NCBI GenBank assembly: GCA_911728435.2
Contig: OU452213.1
Span: 3,265,834-3,329,833, forward strand
Direction: 5' to 3'
DNA from: Apoderus coryli
Lineage: Eukaryota > Arthropoda > Insecta > Coleoptera > Attelabidae
Length of the DNA: 64,000 nt
The notes under the pieces were generated by a model. That model saw nothing but the letters and a program-made list of their open reading frames with translations. It made no database searches and had not been told where the DNA came from. Of the stretch, positions 46,330 through 57,278 are shown piece by piece (the first letter of the stretch is position 1; every line of letters starts with the position of its first letter). Both the position numbers and the translations under genes were made by a program.

Positions 46330-47885
46330 CGCTTTTGGATAAAATTAGACACAATTTTCAAAAAACTGATGATTCCCAAAATGGCTGAAAGTTGGTATAG
46401 TGATAGAGGGTTCTATTGGCAGCTAAAAAGGCCGGAAATATAACAAACCAACTCCGTTTTTCGATATCTGTTACCGTTTTCGAGATATTTACGTTTAAAG
46501 TTTTTTCCAAAAAACTTCAAAACTCTTAGAATTTTATGAAGAAAATTATATGTGTAGACCACAGCTGAAGGTATTTTGGAGAAAATTAGACAAACAAATA
46601 TATACAGATCGTCACAATTTTCAAAAAACTGATGATTCCCAAAATGGTTGAAAGTTGGTATAGTGATAGAGGGTCCAATTGGCAGCTGAAAAGGCCGAAA
46701 TTATAAAAAACCAACTCCGTTTTTCGATATCTCTTACCGTTTTCGAGATATTTACGTTTAAAGTTTTTTCCAAAAAACTTCAAAACTCTTAGAATTTTAT
46801 GATGAAAAATATATACGTAGACCACAGCTGAAGGCATTTTGGAGAAAATTAGACAAACAAATATATACAGATCGTCACAATTTTCAAAAAACTGATGATT
46901 CCCAAAATGGCTGAAAGTTGGTGTAGTGATAGAGGGTCTTATTGGCAGCTGAAAAGGCCGGAAATATAAAAAACCAAGTCCATTTTTCGATATCTCTTAC
47001 CGTTTTCGAGATATTTACGTTTAAAGTTTTTTCCAAAAAACTTCAAAACTCTTAGAATTTTATGATGAAAAATATATACGTAGACCACAGCTGAAGGCAT
47101 TTTGGAGAAAATTAGACAAACAAATATATACAGATCGTCACAATTTTCAAAAAACTGATGATTCCCAAAATGGCTGAAAGTTGGTGTAGTGATAGAGGGT
47201 CTTATTGGCAGCTGAAAAGGCCGGAAATATAAAAAACCAAGTCCATTTTTCGATATCTCTTACCGTTTTCGAGATATTTACGTTTAAATTTTTTTCCAAA
47301 AAACTTCAAAACTCTTAGAATTTTGTGATGAAAATTATATGTGTAGACCACAGCTGAAAGCATTTTGGAGAAAATTAGACAAACAAATATATACAGATCG
47401 TCACAATTTTCAAAAAACTGATGATTCCCAAAATGGCTGAAAGTTGGTGTAGTGATAGAGGGTCTTATTGGCAGCTGAAAAGGCCGGAAATATAAAAAAC
47501 CAAGTCCATTTTTCGATATCTCTTACCGTTTTCGAGATATTTACGTTTAAAGTTTTTTCCGAAAAACTTCAAAACTCTTAGAATTTTATGATGAAAAATA
47601 TATACGTAGACCACAGCTGAAGGCATTTTGGAGAAAATTAGACAAACAAATATATACAGATAGTCACAATTTTCAAAAAACTGATGATTCCCAAAATGGC
47701 TGAAAGTTGGTATAGTGATAGAGGGTCCTATTGGCAGCTGAAAAGGCCGGGAATACAAGAAAGCAACTCCGTTTTTCGATATCTCTTACCGTTTTCGAGA
47801 TATTTACGTTTAAAGTTTTTTCCAAAAAAACTTCAAAACTCTTAGAATTTTGTGATGAAAAATATATGTGTAGACCACAGCTGAA
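46330..47885 (+). repeat. Tandem satellite, 263-bp unit, six copies
   Basis: The block AAAAAACTGATGATTCCCAA recurs six times. Measured at the C following its A-run the copies lie at 46366, 46629, 46892, 47155, 47418 and 47681, exactly 263 bp apart each time. Units differ by a few substitutions and almost no indels. Each unit ends with ACCACAGCTGAA followed by GGCATTTTGGAG. Related copies lie in two ssh introns. The open frames seen across the array are by-products, since 263 is not a multiple of three. Confidence 0.9.
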
Positions 47886-49327
47886 AACTTGCATCTCATA
47901 GGTTTGAAGAGGTGAATAAAAATCTCGTTAAAAATTCAAAATCTGTATATTTAAACGTTAAATAAAACTTTCTTGAAATTTACAATATCTATACGTTATA
48001 TAAATACAATTAATTAAGATTGATGCAATAACAAGAATCGTTGACATAAGATATAGCATATATACGACTGTTTTAAACATTTTTCAGAATTGTACATGTA
48101 ATAATTATTGTAAAAATAAATAAATTTAGATAATCAAATTTCAAAATTAAAAAGTAAGAAAAACATAAGTGAAACTTTACCTATCACATACTTATAAATT
48201 AATGTTTATACAGGGTGTACTATGAGTAAAAGAAACAGGGGAAAATCCAACTAAATCTTCCTCTTAGACGTCAAAATCCTACCCTAATAATAGATGTCGC
48301 ATCCTTTTGCAGGAATAAATAGAATCACCGAAAAAATTACTGATTTATACTGCTGCTTACTTATATAGAACACCCTGTATATTTCCGTAAACAAATTACG
48401 TTGTTTTTATTGTTTATTCTCAATTTCGAATTACAATTATTAATAACAATCATGATATGATTTTTAATAGTAAAAAATGTCTTGAGACAGTATAATATGA
48501 AATTTTTTACATACTACTATAATATATAGTGTTGGTCAATTACGTTATTATTATTTGTATACAGAGCGGATCATTTAAAAATGTATTTTTTTTAATTTGA
48601 AAAGGTTTTTAATATCAATATTGACCAATAACTTATATTATAAACTTCAAATGAAAATAATAACTAATAATTAAGTATTACATGAGCTTTAAAGAAAATA
48701 AAATTAAAAATGTTTATTGTTTCCATTATAATAATTATTATAAATAATTACATTTTGTAAATAATCGTAATATTAATGAAAACATAACTATTATCAACTA
48801 TATTTGACAAAAAAAAATAATAATAATAAACTAATGAAGCACGTTATACGAAATAAACGAGAAAAATAATAATTACAAAAACATCACAAACAACAACCTT
48901 ATACAATGTAATCAATTAATATTTAAAAACAAATAGAATTTAATCAAAATATTTTATTCTGTGTTTTATTTTGTACCAGCAAGAAAATTCACTGACGCTT
49001 CAACGTTTTCCAGAACTTGAAAACCGGGAGAAAACTGGAAAGGTGATAAGCGGCTCCACTGAATCAATACAAGTGTGTCCTGCAAAGTATTGGCTGTAAA
49101 AAGAACGAGAAAATCCCAATTGGGTAAGGGGGATGGGTCTGTAAATACGCCCCTAGTGACGTTCCTGAGGTTCTTAGCCAACAACAGTGGCATTAATTTA
49201 AAATAACGTCACGGCTGGAATAAAAATTCAATTTACTTCTATTTGATGAAAAGCGACAGGAAATTGGTAAATCCTGATCACTTTCCATCAACTTTGCGAT
49301 TTATTTATACAGTAACAATATATACAG
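47886..49327. other. Intergenic DNA and Taf2 3' UTR
   Basis: AT-rich, with one MITE-like insertion (48207-48381). The segment 48966-49193 on the minus strand is open for 75 codons, with better composition than its surroundings, and lies directly downstream of the Taf2 stop. It is probably 3' UTR; I recognise no protein family in it. Confidence 0.45.
48207..48381. mobile_element. Small MITE-like element with 16-bp inverted ends
   Basis: The left end TATACAGGGTGTACTA and the reverse complement of the right end (TATACAGGGTGTTCTA) match at 15 of 16 positions. They enclose 175 bp without coding sequence. The same ACAGGGTG end-motif occurs singly at several other places in the window. Confidence 0.55.
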
Positions 49328-52300
49328 TTAGGAAACATTGGACGCTTCACCAATAGACGACGTCGGATTGGGACTGGGTGTAGAACTCATTGAACTCAAT
49401 GTCTCTTCCTTCACCCTCACTTTATTCGGATCTTTTTCCTTCTTCTCCTTATCTTTGTTATGTTTGTGTTCGTGTTTATGTTTGTGCTTGTGTTTATGTT
49501 TCTTCTTATCCTTTTTCTTCTTTTTAACCTTCCCAGTAGCATCGGATTTATGTTTACCACTCTCACTTCCGTTTTCCTTTTTAAACATACCCGGTTCGAA
49601 ACCGACAGGACCACTTTGCCCCATTCCCGGTAATGACACCGAATTGTCCGAAAAGTATTCTTGCTTCATTACTTTCGGTGATTCCACTTGCACATCCATT
49701 AGTTCATCCTGCAAATACACATAAAAACAGTTGCCGTAAAGCCTCCTCCTCCTCGTAACTCACCTTAACTTTGTCATCACTAGCTACGACCTCAACATTC
49801 ATACACTCAATATTATTCTCCAAAATAACGGGAGGAACTATTGTTGTTGTTGTCGTGGTCACCTCTTTATTGGGTGGGGTTGGGGATCTGGCAACAGGTT
49901 TATCGGCCACTGCAATCGGTTCCAGTTTCGGTATCGGTGTCCTCATGATTTTCGAATCCTGTTTGGCTAGATTCAACAGTCCTGCTAGTTCCGGTAGAGG
50001 TAGACATAAAGGACGTTTGGTACCGTAGAGGGTGTAATAAATATCAACCAAGTCACAGCGGAGCCTCGTGTCGTGAGACAACATACCGCTGGAAAGTTCA
50101 ATAGTCAAACAGTGTCTCATGATTTTTGGTTGGGGTGATACTTACTTGATATTCATCCATATCCGTTCAACTAAATCCGGTACGTCTAATTTGGATTTAT
50201 GTGCTCGTTTAAATGGTGGACTTTTAATTAACATGACCACTAATTTATGCCTTACATTAGGATCCAAGTCATTTTCAATAATATCTAAGAGGTGTTGAAG
50301 GTCCTCGTATTTCCCATCGGCTTTTACAAAATCGACTAGGCATTCTAATGCTGCTAATCGCACATCTGAAACAACGAAAGTGTGTTGTTGTAACGTCGCG
50401 TCGCCTCAAAGGTCCAAATAGTTTTTAATGGCTCGAAGGGACAAATAGTTTACCTATAAAATGTCCATATTGCGCATAACTCTTGAACAACGTCGGTGTA
50501 CTAGGCAAATGCCCAAACTTCTGTAACTTCCTAATAGCCTTCAAACACGCGACTGATATAGTGAATTTATAACAGGGTAAGGCTTTTTCTAAGTTCAATA
50601 ACCGCGTGATTTCCTCTAATATCAGTTTAGTATCCGCACTCAAATTCTCCGCTGTTATTGGAGTGCCATGTGCCACCACAGACACAACTGGAGTAACGGT
50701 ATTGCCTAGAGCTTCAACTAGTGAGGCGCGATAGTAGTTGTCCGAATACCTATTTTTCGAGTTGTCATTGTACTTAAACAGATCCAATAAAAAACGTATC
50801 ACTTCCGGTGGACAGATTCCATGTGTATTTCGGAGTCCAGCCATCGCTAGTGGAATAGTCTTTTGCAGGAAATAATGCTGGAAATTTTGGAAGCAATTCT
50901 GTCGGATGATATGTGGTGCAGCAAATGAACCGAATAATTTCCGAAATATCGCTAGCATTGCAGGTGGGCCCGCCCAATTCGCCACCATAGCATTAGCAAC
51001 CTAAAACACAGAATCAAACAGCTCGAAGGGTCAAAAACGTGATCTAGACGAACCTTTGTTAAACAATGCGCTGCTCTACACCGTACTTTATAGAAACATT
51101 GTTCATTCTCAATGGTATCGGTTAATGCAAGACGTGTTGTAGGCGTTGGATACCGTTCTAAAGCAACAATAGCTTCTAACTGTGCGGTAACATCACGCTC
51201 ATGTCGTAACTGGTATTGCCATTGGTAATCCGGTTGTTCGATGACAACCGATCGCAACAGAGTGATGTCGGGATCCAATCTTATCCAAAGCACCGGGGAA
51301 TCACTACAAATCAATTTTGTCTTTATAGATACACAAATGGAAAGAACGACTCACTCCATTGCACTCAAATCCATATCCACTTCTTCTCCAGTACACAATG
51401 GTATCTTCTTCTTTTTATTTCTACGACTCTTCGAATGACAGGTTATGTCAGACTTTACCACAGTATTTTCAATCTGAAGATTATGCTTGAATGTCCCATC
51501 GAGCTCTTGCAACGTCACCAACAGCGGACCAACATATTTTCTTATACCAAGCTGTGTCGTAGCATCCTGCCTTATTTCCAATTCAATGGTATTCCTGAAA
51601 CAATAAATACAATCATAACGATAACGGATGCAGCAAAGGTTACTCCTTACCTTTTCCTATTGAACACAGACGTCAAATGGAACTTGGCATGTCCACCAGT
51701 CCTCACCCACTGATCAATAAACACCGCCATATCTTTCCCCGTAACGGTAAAGATGGCTCTTGTAAACACATTCGTACTGATCAACATGTGGCCCCACAAA
51801 CCGCTCCCAATCTTCTGTTGGGATGCGTTCATCGCTAGCGATAGCTGTTTATTAAACACTTGTAACAAAAGTTCCAGTCCTATTCTATGCTCCAACATAC
51901 GCATAACAAGTAGGGCTTTCTTGTAGAGAGTATCGATGTACATCGGTGACATTGTGTGCAGATTCCTGCTTGAGAAGTAAAATTTCTCTTCCGCTTGTTT
52001 TTGGGTTGGAGGCGGGGTACTTTGGACACCGCCCACTGGTAAGGGCGCTGGCGGTTGGCTAGGATCTAGTCAAAGGTAATTATTTAAGTCATTTGAGGTT
52101 GGTTATCTTACCTAAAATAATGCCTCCAAATTGCTCCTCATATTTAACAACGTCCAACAACATTTGATGTATCATTTCGCGATACGGGTTATTGCCGAAA
52201 CTTTTTTTGCAGTAGAGGGCGCATAAATACTGACTGACACCTTTGTTTAGCCACATGTCTGACCTAAGACACCTACAATTAGTTTCCAAGTATTTCCATT

Positions 52301-53686
52301 AAGTTTACATTAACTCACCAGTTTTGCATCGATATAAAACACCCGAAAAATTGCTCGGCAATAGCTTGTGCCATCACTTTTCGTGTCTCATACACTTGAT
52401 CGATAATCACAGCGGAATGTAGCAGATTGACGCTTAAAATACTCATTGTAGCGTACGATCTGTAATCCTCAGGTGTTTCATCCACAAACACTTGCTTATA
52501 ACACGAGTATGGATATCTATTTGCAAGGGTTTCCTCATAGAACTCAAACGCCTCATGCATGTAACGCGTAGTAACTTTCAACAGAGGCAACAAACCAGGC
52601 AGGCAAAAATGTGTTACTTCATGCATGTAGGGGTCAACATATATTTCAAATGGACCAACAGCTAGAGAAATGTTTGGTGCACATGTCGGGATGTTTAACG
52701 CGTAATGGTACGTTTTTCTCCGCATATCCGGCGTATAAACCACCTAAAAGGGAAGAGAAACAGTTTACAATTGAATAGTTTCCACATGAATTGGCAGAAT
52801 TACCTCTAAAAGATCACCGTTAGACACTGCGGTCATATCATCATCAACTGTAAACTCCAGTTTCCATGTGCATGGTTCCGCATATGAATCTACACAAGGA
52901 AACCATAACCTGGAACTGTTTTGATGGCCGTGGGTAAACATATGCACACCCCGCTGAAATTCGATTCCATATTATACGTTCTTTGTATGTACTGATAAAG
53001 ACTTACCTCTGCATAGGTGCCTTCCTTATTAGGTACGACAAAATGTACTCCACCAGCTGGTTGTTCCAAAGAAAATTCAATACCAACCCTCAAGGCAGTA
53101 CCCTCGGCAATTAAATGTGCCGCCTCTTGCGGTACGGTTACTACAAGTTCTCCAGCACTGTTATCAGGATCGACTTTCAGTGCTGCAGCCAGATGATGTT
53201 GGGAGAATAAGTCAAGACTTCTCCTGGAAGTTTTCCTTATTATTGTTATTATAACTAAAACATTTGACTAACTACTTACGTATCGGTATCAGACTGGCAT
53301 ATATCCAAAAACGGATCGAAATATTGAAAATGTGCTTCATATTGATCATTTAGTATTATTCTATATATACGACATTGTTTAGCGTTTAGTTTGATTACAC
53401 GTAGATTGTTCCTTAACGGTACTACTGTTAATTCAACAAAGCCCTATAAGATAAGACCAAGTGAATAAACATCAACAACTGTAGGTACCTACATTAGAAC
53501 TAAGATTAACTTACGATTATACTTTTCCTTTCGAAACTTATTCCAGTCAAACTAACAATTTGATGTGCTGAAAATTATTAATAGATAAATATAAACAAAT
53601 TCAATAAAGTAATTACAAAACAAACCTAGCTTGAACGGTCGCACATTATCTCCAGTTTTCTGTGCATTACTGTTCTCATTCGACAT
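49328..53686 (-). CDS. Taf2: TAF2, TFIID subunit 2 (complete, 14 exons)
   Basis: TAF2 is the TFIID subunit that helps bind core-promoter initiator DNA. Exons 5'-3': 53626-53686, 53515-53567, 53280-53443, 53007-53223, 52804-52953, 52319-52743, 52112-52272, 51651-52065, 51355-51594, 51054-51303, 50454-51000, 50146-50365, 49764-50088, 49328-49708. These total 3609 nt, or 1202 residues, close to human TAF2. The start [14 protein letters not shown] leads to [17 protein letters not shown], a TAF2 hallmark. The protein follows the M1 aminopeptidase fold, but the HEXXH zinc site is replaced by QAIAE (about residues 341-345) before [17 protein letters not shown], so it is not a peptidase. [11 protein letters not shown] and a HEAT-like C-terminal half follow, ending in a Lys/His-rich tail ([20 protein letters not shown]). 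Introns are 46-88 bp. One donor (GTTCGT after exon 10) is weak. Confidence 0.96.
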
Positions 53687-54240
53687 GTTTGATGCTTAAG
53701 TTATTTAATGGTATTATTTTGATTTAATTATAAACATACTTTCGTACATTTCAATCATTTTAATTATTGAAATTCTAATAAAACCGATTCATTTTTAAAA
53801 TTTACAAAAAATGTTCAGATAAACAAATAACAATAAAATAAAAAAGATGACAGGTGACTTACGACAATTATGACATTTGACAATATGCTCAACTGTCTAA
53901 ATCAGAGGTTCCTTTTACAAATTTAATTGACAAGTGAGAAATTTAACCGATTCATTGTCCGATGTGAGGCAAAACTGTAGTAAATCAATACGCCGTGCCT
54001 CGCTTCTCTCAAGTTTTCTGCTCCAGTATCGATACTCACAGGATTTACGATATAAAAGGAACGTGCGATTTAGTGAGGTGAGAATATTATTAGTATTATG
54101 TCAAGTGTCAAAAAAATTGTAGATTAAAATTCATTTTCATTTCAAACTTGAATTCAGTAAAACGAATCATTTTTTAAAACATGTAAAGCAATTTAACTTA
54201 TCAATTAGATCATTTAATTCCCATTCATTACCTCGTCACT
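53687..54240. promoter_or_regulatory. Divergent promoter between Taf2 and the WD40 gene
   Basis: The start codons of the two genes lie 554 bp apart, head to head. The spacer contains TGACATTTGACA-like motifs near 53870, a TATCGATA palindrome at 54027-54034 (core of the DRE bound by DREF in fly housekeeping promoters), and a stretch (53934-54100) related to the 360-bp repeats at 55196 and 56670. No TATA box is placed with confidence. Confidence 0.6.
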
Positions 54241-56406
54241 ATGAGTGTACGAAAAGTAGAGACAGCCTCTCCACAAGATCCTCTATTACAACGGAGAGTG
54301 TCCGCTGGACCCTCAACAATTGGAGCCGTGAAACCAAGTAGGTAACAAAATTAAATTATAGAACATAAAAGTAATAATTTTTTTAAAACAAGTACCGCTA
54401 AATATTGGACCTAACCAAGTAGCAGTTGGTCCGCAGAAACGCGTGAAGAATATTGGAGCAACCAATAATGCTATTACTAATAATCAATTCGTAATTGATG
54501 GGAAAGTGTATCTAACGTCTGAAATGTAAGTATGTCTTTCTGAATTGGTCACACAAAGTCACTTTTCGTATGAAAATTATTTTAGACCGAACAATAAAGA
54601 GGCTTTATGTTGTCAATACAGTGAAGAATTCACTTATATCGCTGCCGGTTATACCGATGGTGTGGTTAAAGGATATAACGCAAATAGTGGTCAATTAGCA
54701 TTTACTTTAAGCGATCCTGATGTAAAGGATAATAGAGCACCAGTAACATCCATCAAACACAAAGCGGTATCGAAGAGTTATCCAATCACGAATTGCTTTA
54801 CTGCAACTTGTAAGGAGCTACGTGGGGTTGTTAAACAAAACCTCAAACTAGGCAAAAATCTTTCATTTTCAGATGCGAATGGCTGTGTCAAATGTTGGAG
54901 TTTTAATTTCAATCAATGTATCTATACAATCCGGGAAAAGCGTCAGACATTCGGGATAGTGTACCATCCACGTTATCCGAAATTCGTCACGTTTGGCGAT
55001 AATATGAAGATTTATTTCTATGATGAAGAATCCAAAACGCAAGAGAGGGTACTAAGTAGCAGGTTTTCAAAAATATTCTACTAATAATAATTTTGAGGGG
55101 GAAAAAAAAGACTTCTAGGTCGTTTATTCCCCAAAACATAACACTTTTGAGGTCTCACCGACGACGAATTAACCGAAACTGCACTAGGACCACTGCAGGA
55201 AATCAGGCCAATCAATAAATAATTGGAGCTTACCCGGAAAAACATTATTAAACTCAAAAAACGGGCACTAATTAAACTTTATTTAAAAAACGAATTAGAA
55301 TTAAATATGTCAACTTTTGTTATTGAAAATGACAAGTGACAAGTTGTCATTCGTCCTCTTTTTTTTTATCGTTGAACTGAAATCACATTACTCACCTCAC
55401 TTGCATTTTATGTAAAGTTCTAAAGGAACACGCCTATTACTGGTGGCCGACCGAGAGAAGTGAGGCAACCTTGTGCTAATTCAGTAGGTCGTGCCTCGCG
55501 ATTTCAAATAAAACTAAAGATATTGATCAATAACAAATTTTATTCAATTTAAAATGAATTTTGGCATATTTTTCCCTGGTTTGAAAATTAAAACGAATTT
55601 ATGAGAGGATTTTATTTTTTTAATTGATTTAGTGATAAAAAGGAAGTACACGATGGCCATATGTCTCGTGTATTTGCCGCTTGTTTTCATCCGAAAAATA
55701 ATTACGAATTGTTGACTGGTGGATGGGATGATGTGGTGTGTTTCTGGGACTTAAGACAACCACATGCTATTAGACATTTGTCCGGGATGCACATATGCGG
55801 TGAAGGTATTGATATCAATCAAAAGGGTACTGAGGTGAGTTATTCGGTTATGCCGAGCCCTTGTCCAATCGTTTCCCTATCTTAGAACTTCTACTACAAC
55901 ATAAATCCGGTCCTTGTTTATTTAGGTATTGTGTTGTGCCTTTCAAAAGGACAATCCTATCCAGATATTCGACTATGGAAGCGGTAAATTGATATCTTCT
56001 ATTGAACCTGATGTTCATGCAGCTAAGGTATCCAATAATAAGTATAAATTTAAATTATTACCTACCTCTTGTCGTTTCCAGCTTTATTGTGGGCGATATG
56101 CTACGAAAGATTTTATTGTCACAGCTGGTACGGACCCAAACATATTTAGGGTCATCGATTTAAAGACATCAACGGTGAGTTAGCCTAAAGCATCAAATTA
56201 TTTGTATGAATTAAATAAACATATTGTTCTAGACCACGGCATCCATCTCACAATTGCCTGGCGCTATTTACTCCATGGATATGGGTGTGTATAGACAAAG
56301 GAAACTAGATAAATCTGATAAAGCCCTCATGAAAAATGATATTACCTTGGTACCAAGAATGGCATTTGTCTCGGCTAAAAATCTGTACCAAGTTGATTTC
56401 TATTAA
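54241..56406 (+). CDS. WD40-repeat protein of unknown role (complete, 8 exons)
   Basis: Exons: 54241-54337, 54393-54525, 54586-54809, 54873-55062, 55633-55834, 55926-56027, 56082-56174 and 56233-56406. They sum to 1215 nt (404 residues) in phase. After a basic N-terminus (MSVRKVETASPQDP) the protein has repeated WD40 blades: GYTDGVVKGYNANSGQL, ANGCVKCWSFNFNQCIYTI, HMSRVFAACFHPKN followed by LLTGGWDDVVCFWDLRQP, GKLISSIEPD and FIVTAGTDPNIFRVIDLKT. WD40 propellers are protein-interaction platforms. I do not recognise a named orthologue. The donor after exon 4 (GTTTTC) is weak but required for the frame. Introns of 63 and 54 bp are multiples of three with no stop. An AATAAA signal lies at 56468-56473. 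It shares a promoter with Taf2. Confidence 0.88.
55196..55555 (+). repeat. 360-bp repeat, copy in WD40 intron 4
   Basis: It matches 56670-57028 over its whole length (AATCAATAAATAATTGGA, GAAACATTATTAAACTC-like, ATGACAAGTGACAA, ATCACATTACTCACCTCACT, TTCTAAAGGAACACG, GTAGGTCGTGCCTCGCGAT, ATTGATCAATAA). It contains an imperfect palindrome, GTGAGGCA facing TGCCTCGC. It fills most of the 570-bp intron. Confidence 0.85.
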
Positions 56407-56467
56407 ACCCATTTATGTATCGAAATTGTAGTTTCAGTTAAAAAATAATACTTACTTTAATTAAAAG

Positions 56468-56473
56468 AATAAA
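56468..56473 (+). terminator. Polyadenylation signal AATAAA of the WD40 gene
   Basis: AATAAA 62 bp after the stop codon, at the usual kind of distance for a short 3' UTR. Confidence 0.5.
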
Positions 56474-56669
56474 GACAATTTTGGTAAACTGAGTTTTGTC
56501 ACTATTATTATCGTAGGGAAACAATAAGTTTGAATATGATACGAGCTAAGTTTCAAGTATGTAATTCACAATAAACACATAATGTATTTACACAAAGGAC
56601 TTGATCAGATTACCCATACGGGTCTAACAAATTTGATTCATCCAGGTCGCAGACAACTTTCCAGAACCA

Positions 56670-57028
56670 TTGCAGGAAATCAAACCAATCAATAAATAAT
56701 TGGATCTTAACAGGAAGAAACATTATTAAACTCGAAAATCCGGCACAAATTAAACTTTATTTATTTAAAAAATGAATTGAATCTGTCAAATTTTGTTATT
56801 GAAGATGACAAGTGACAATTTGTCATTCTTCCTCTTCTTTTATCGTTGAATTCAGCTGAAATCACATTACTCACCTCACTTGCATTTTGTGTAGAGTTCT
56901 AAAGGAACACGCTAGTACTACAATGGCCGAGACGTGAGGCAACCCTGTGGTAAATCAGTAGGTCGTGCCTCGCGATCTCGAATAAAACTAAAGCTATTGA
57001 TCAATAATAAATTTTAATCAATTTAAAA
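56670..57028 (+). repeat. 360-bp repeat, copy downstream of the WD40 gene
   Basis: Partner of 55196-55555. It lies between the convergent 3' ends of the WD40 gene and ssh. Its central part also resembles 53934-54100 in the Taf2/WD40 promoter (GTGAGGCAA, GTAAATCA, CGTGCCTCGC). Confidence 0.85.
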
Positions 57029-57278
57029 TGACTTATTTGAACTCTTCAAGCTCATTTTTACAACAAATAACGTCTTGTATTATTCATATCACTGTTATTA
57101 CTAGTAACCGTTACAATTGAGAGCATATTTATTTATTTATAATGGTTGTAAAATTTGAATTAACTATAATAAATTAAGAAAAAAAGACTAAAAATATTTG
57201 CAAGAGCAATAAAAATTCAATTTAATCAGTCAGTAGTAAAAGAGAGAAAAATTCAACGCTACAAAACATACTTTCTTT

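Noticed and set aside
46330..47885. Repeated open frames of 70-100 codons on the minus strand
   Set aside because: They come from the satellite unit. With a 263-bp period the frame changes in each unit and no start or splice context is conserved.
49338..51713. Plus-strand frames of up to 165 codons
   Set aside because: They are antisense to Taf2 exons and span its introns.
52319..52743. An active M1 aminopeptidase
   Set aside because: The HEXXH zinc motif is replaced by QAIAE and the downstream NEG by NKG, as expected for TAF2.
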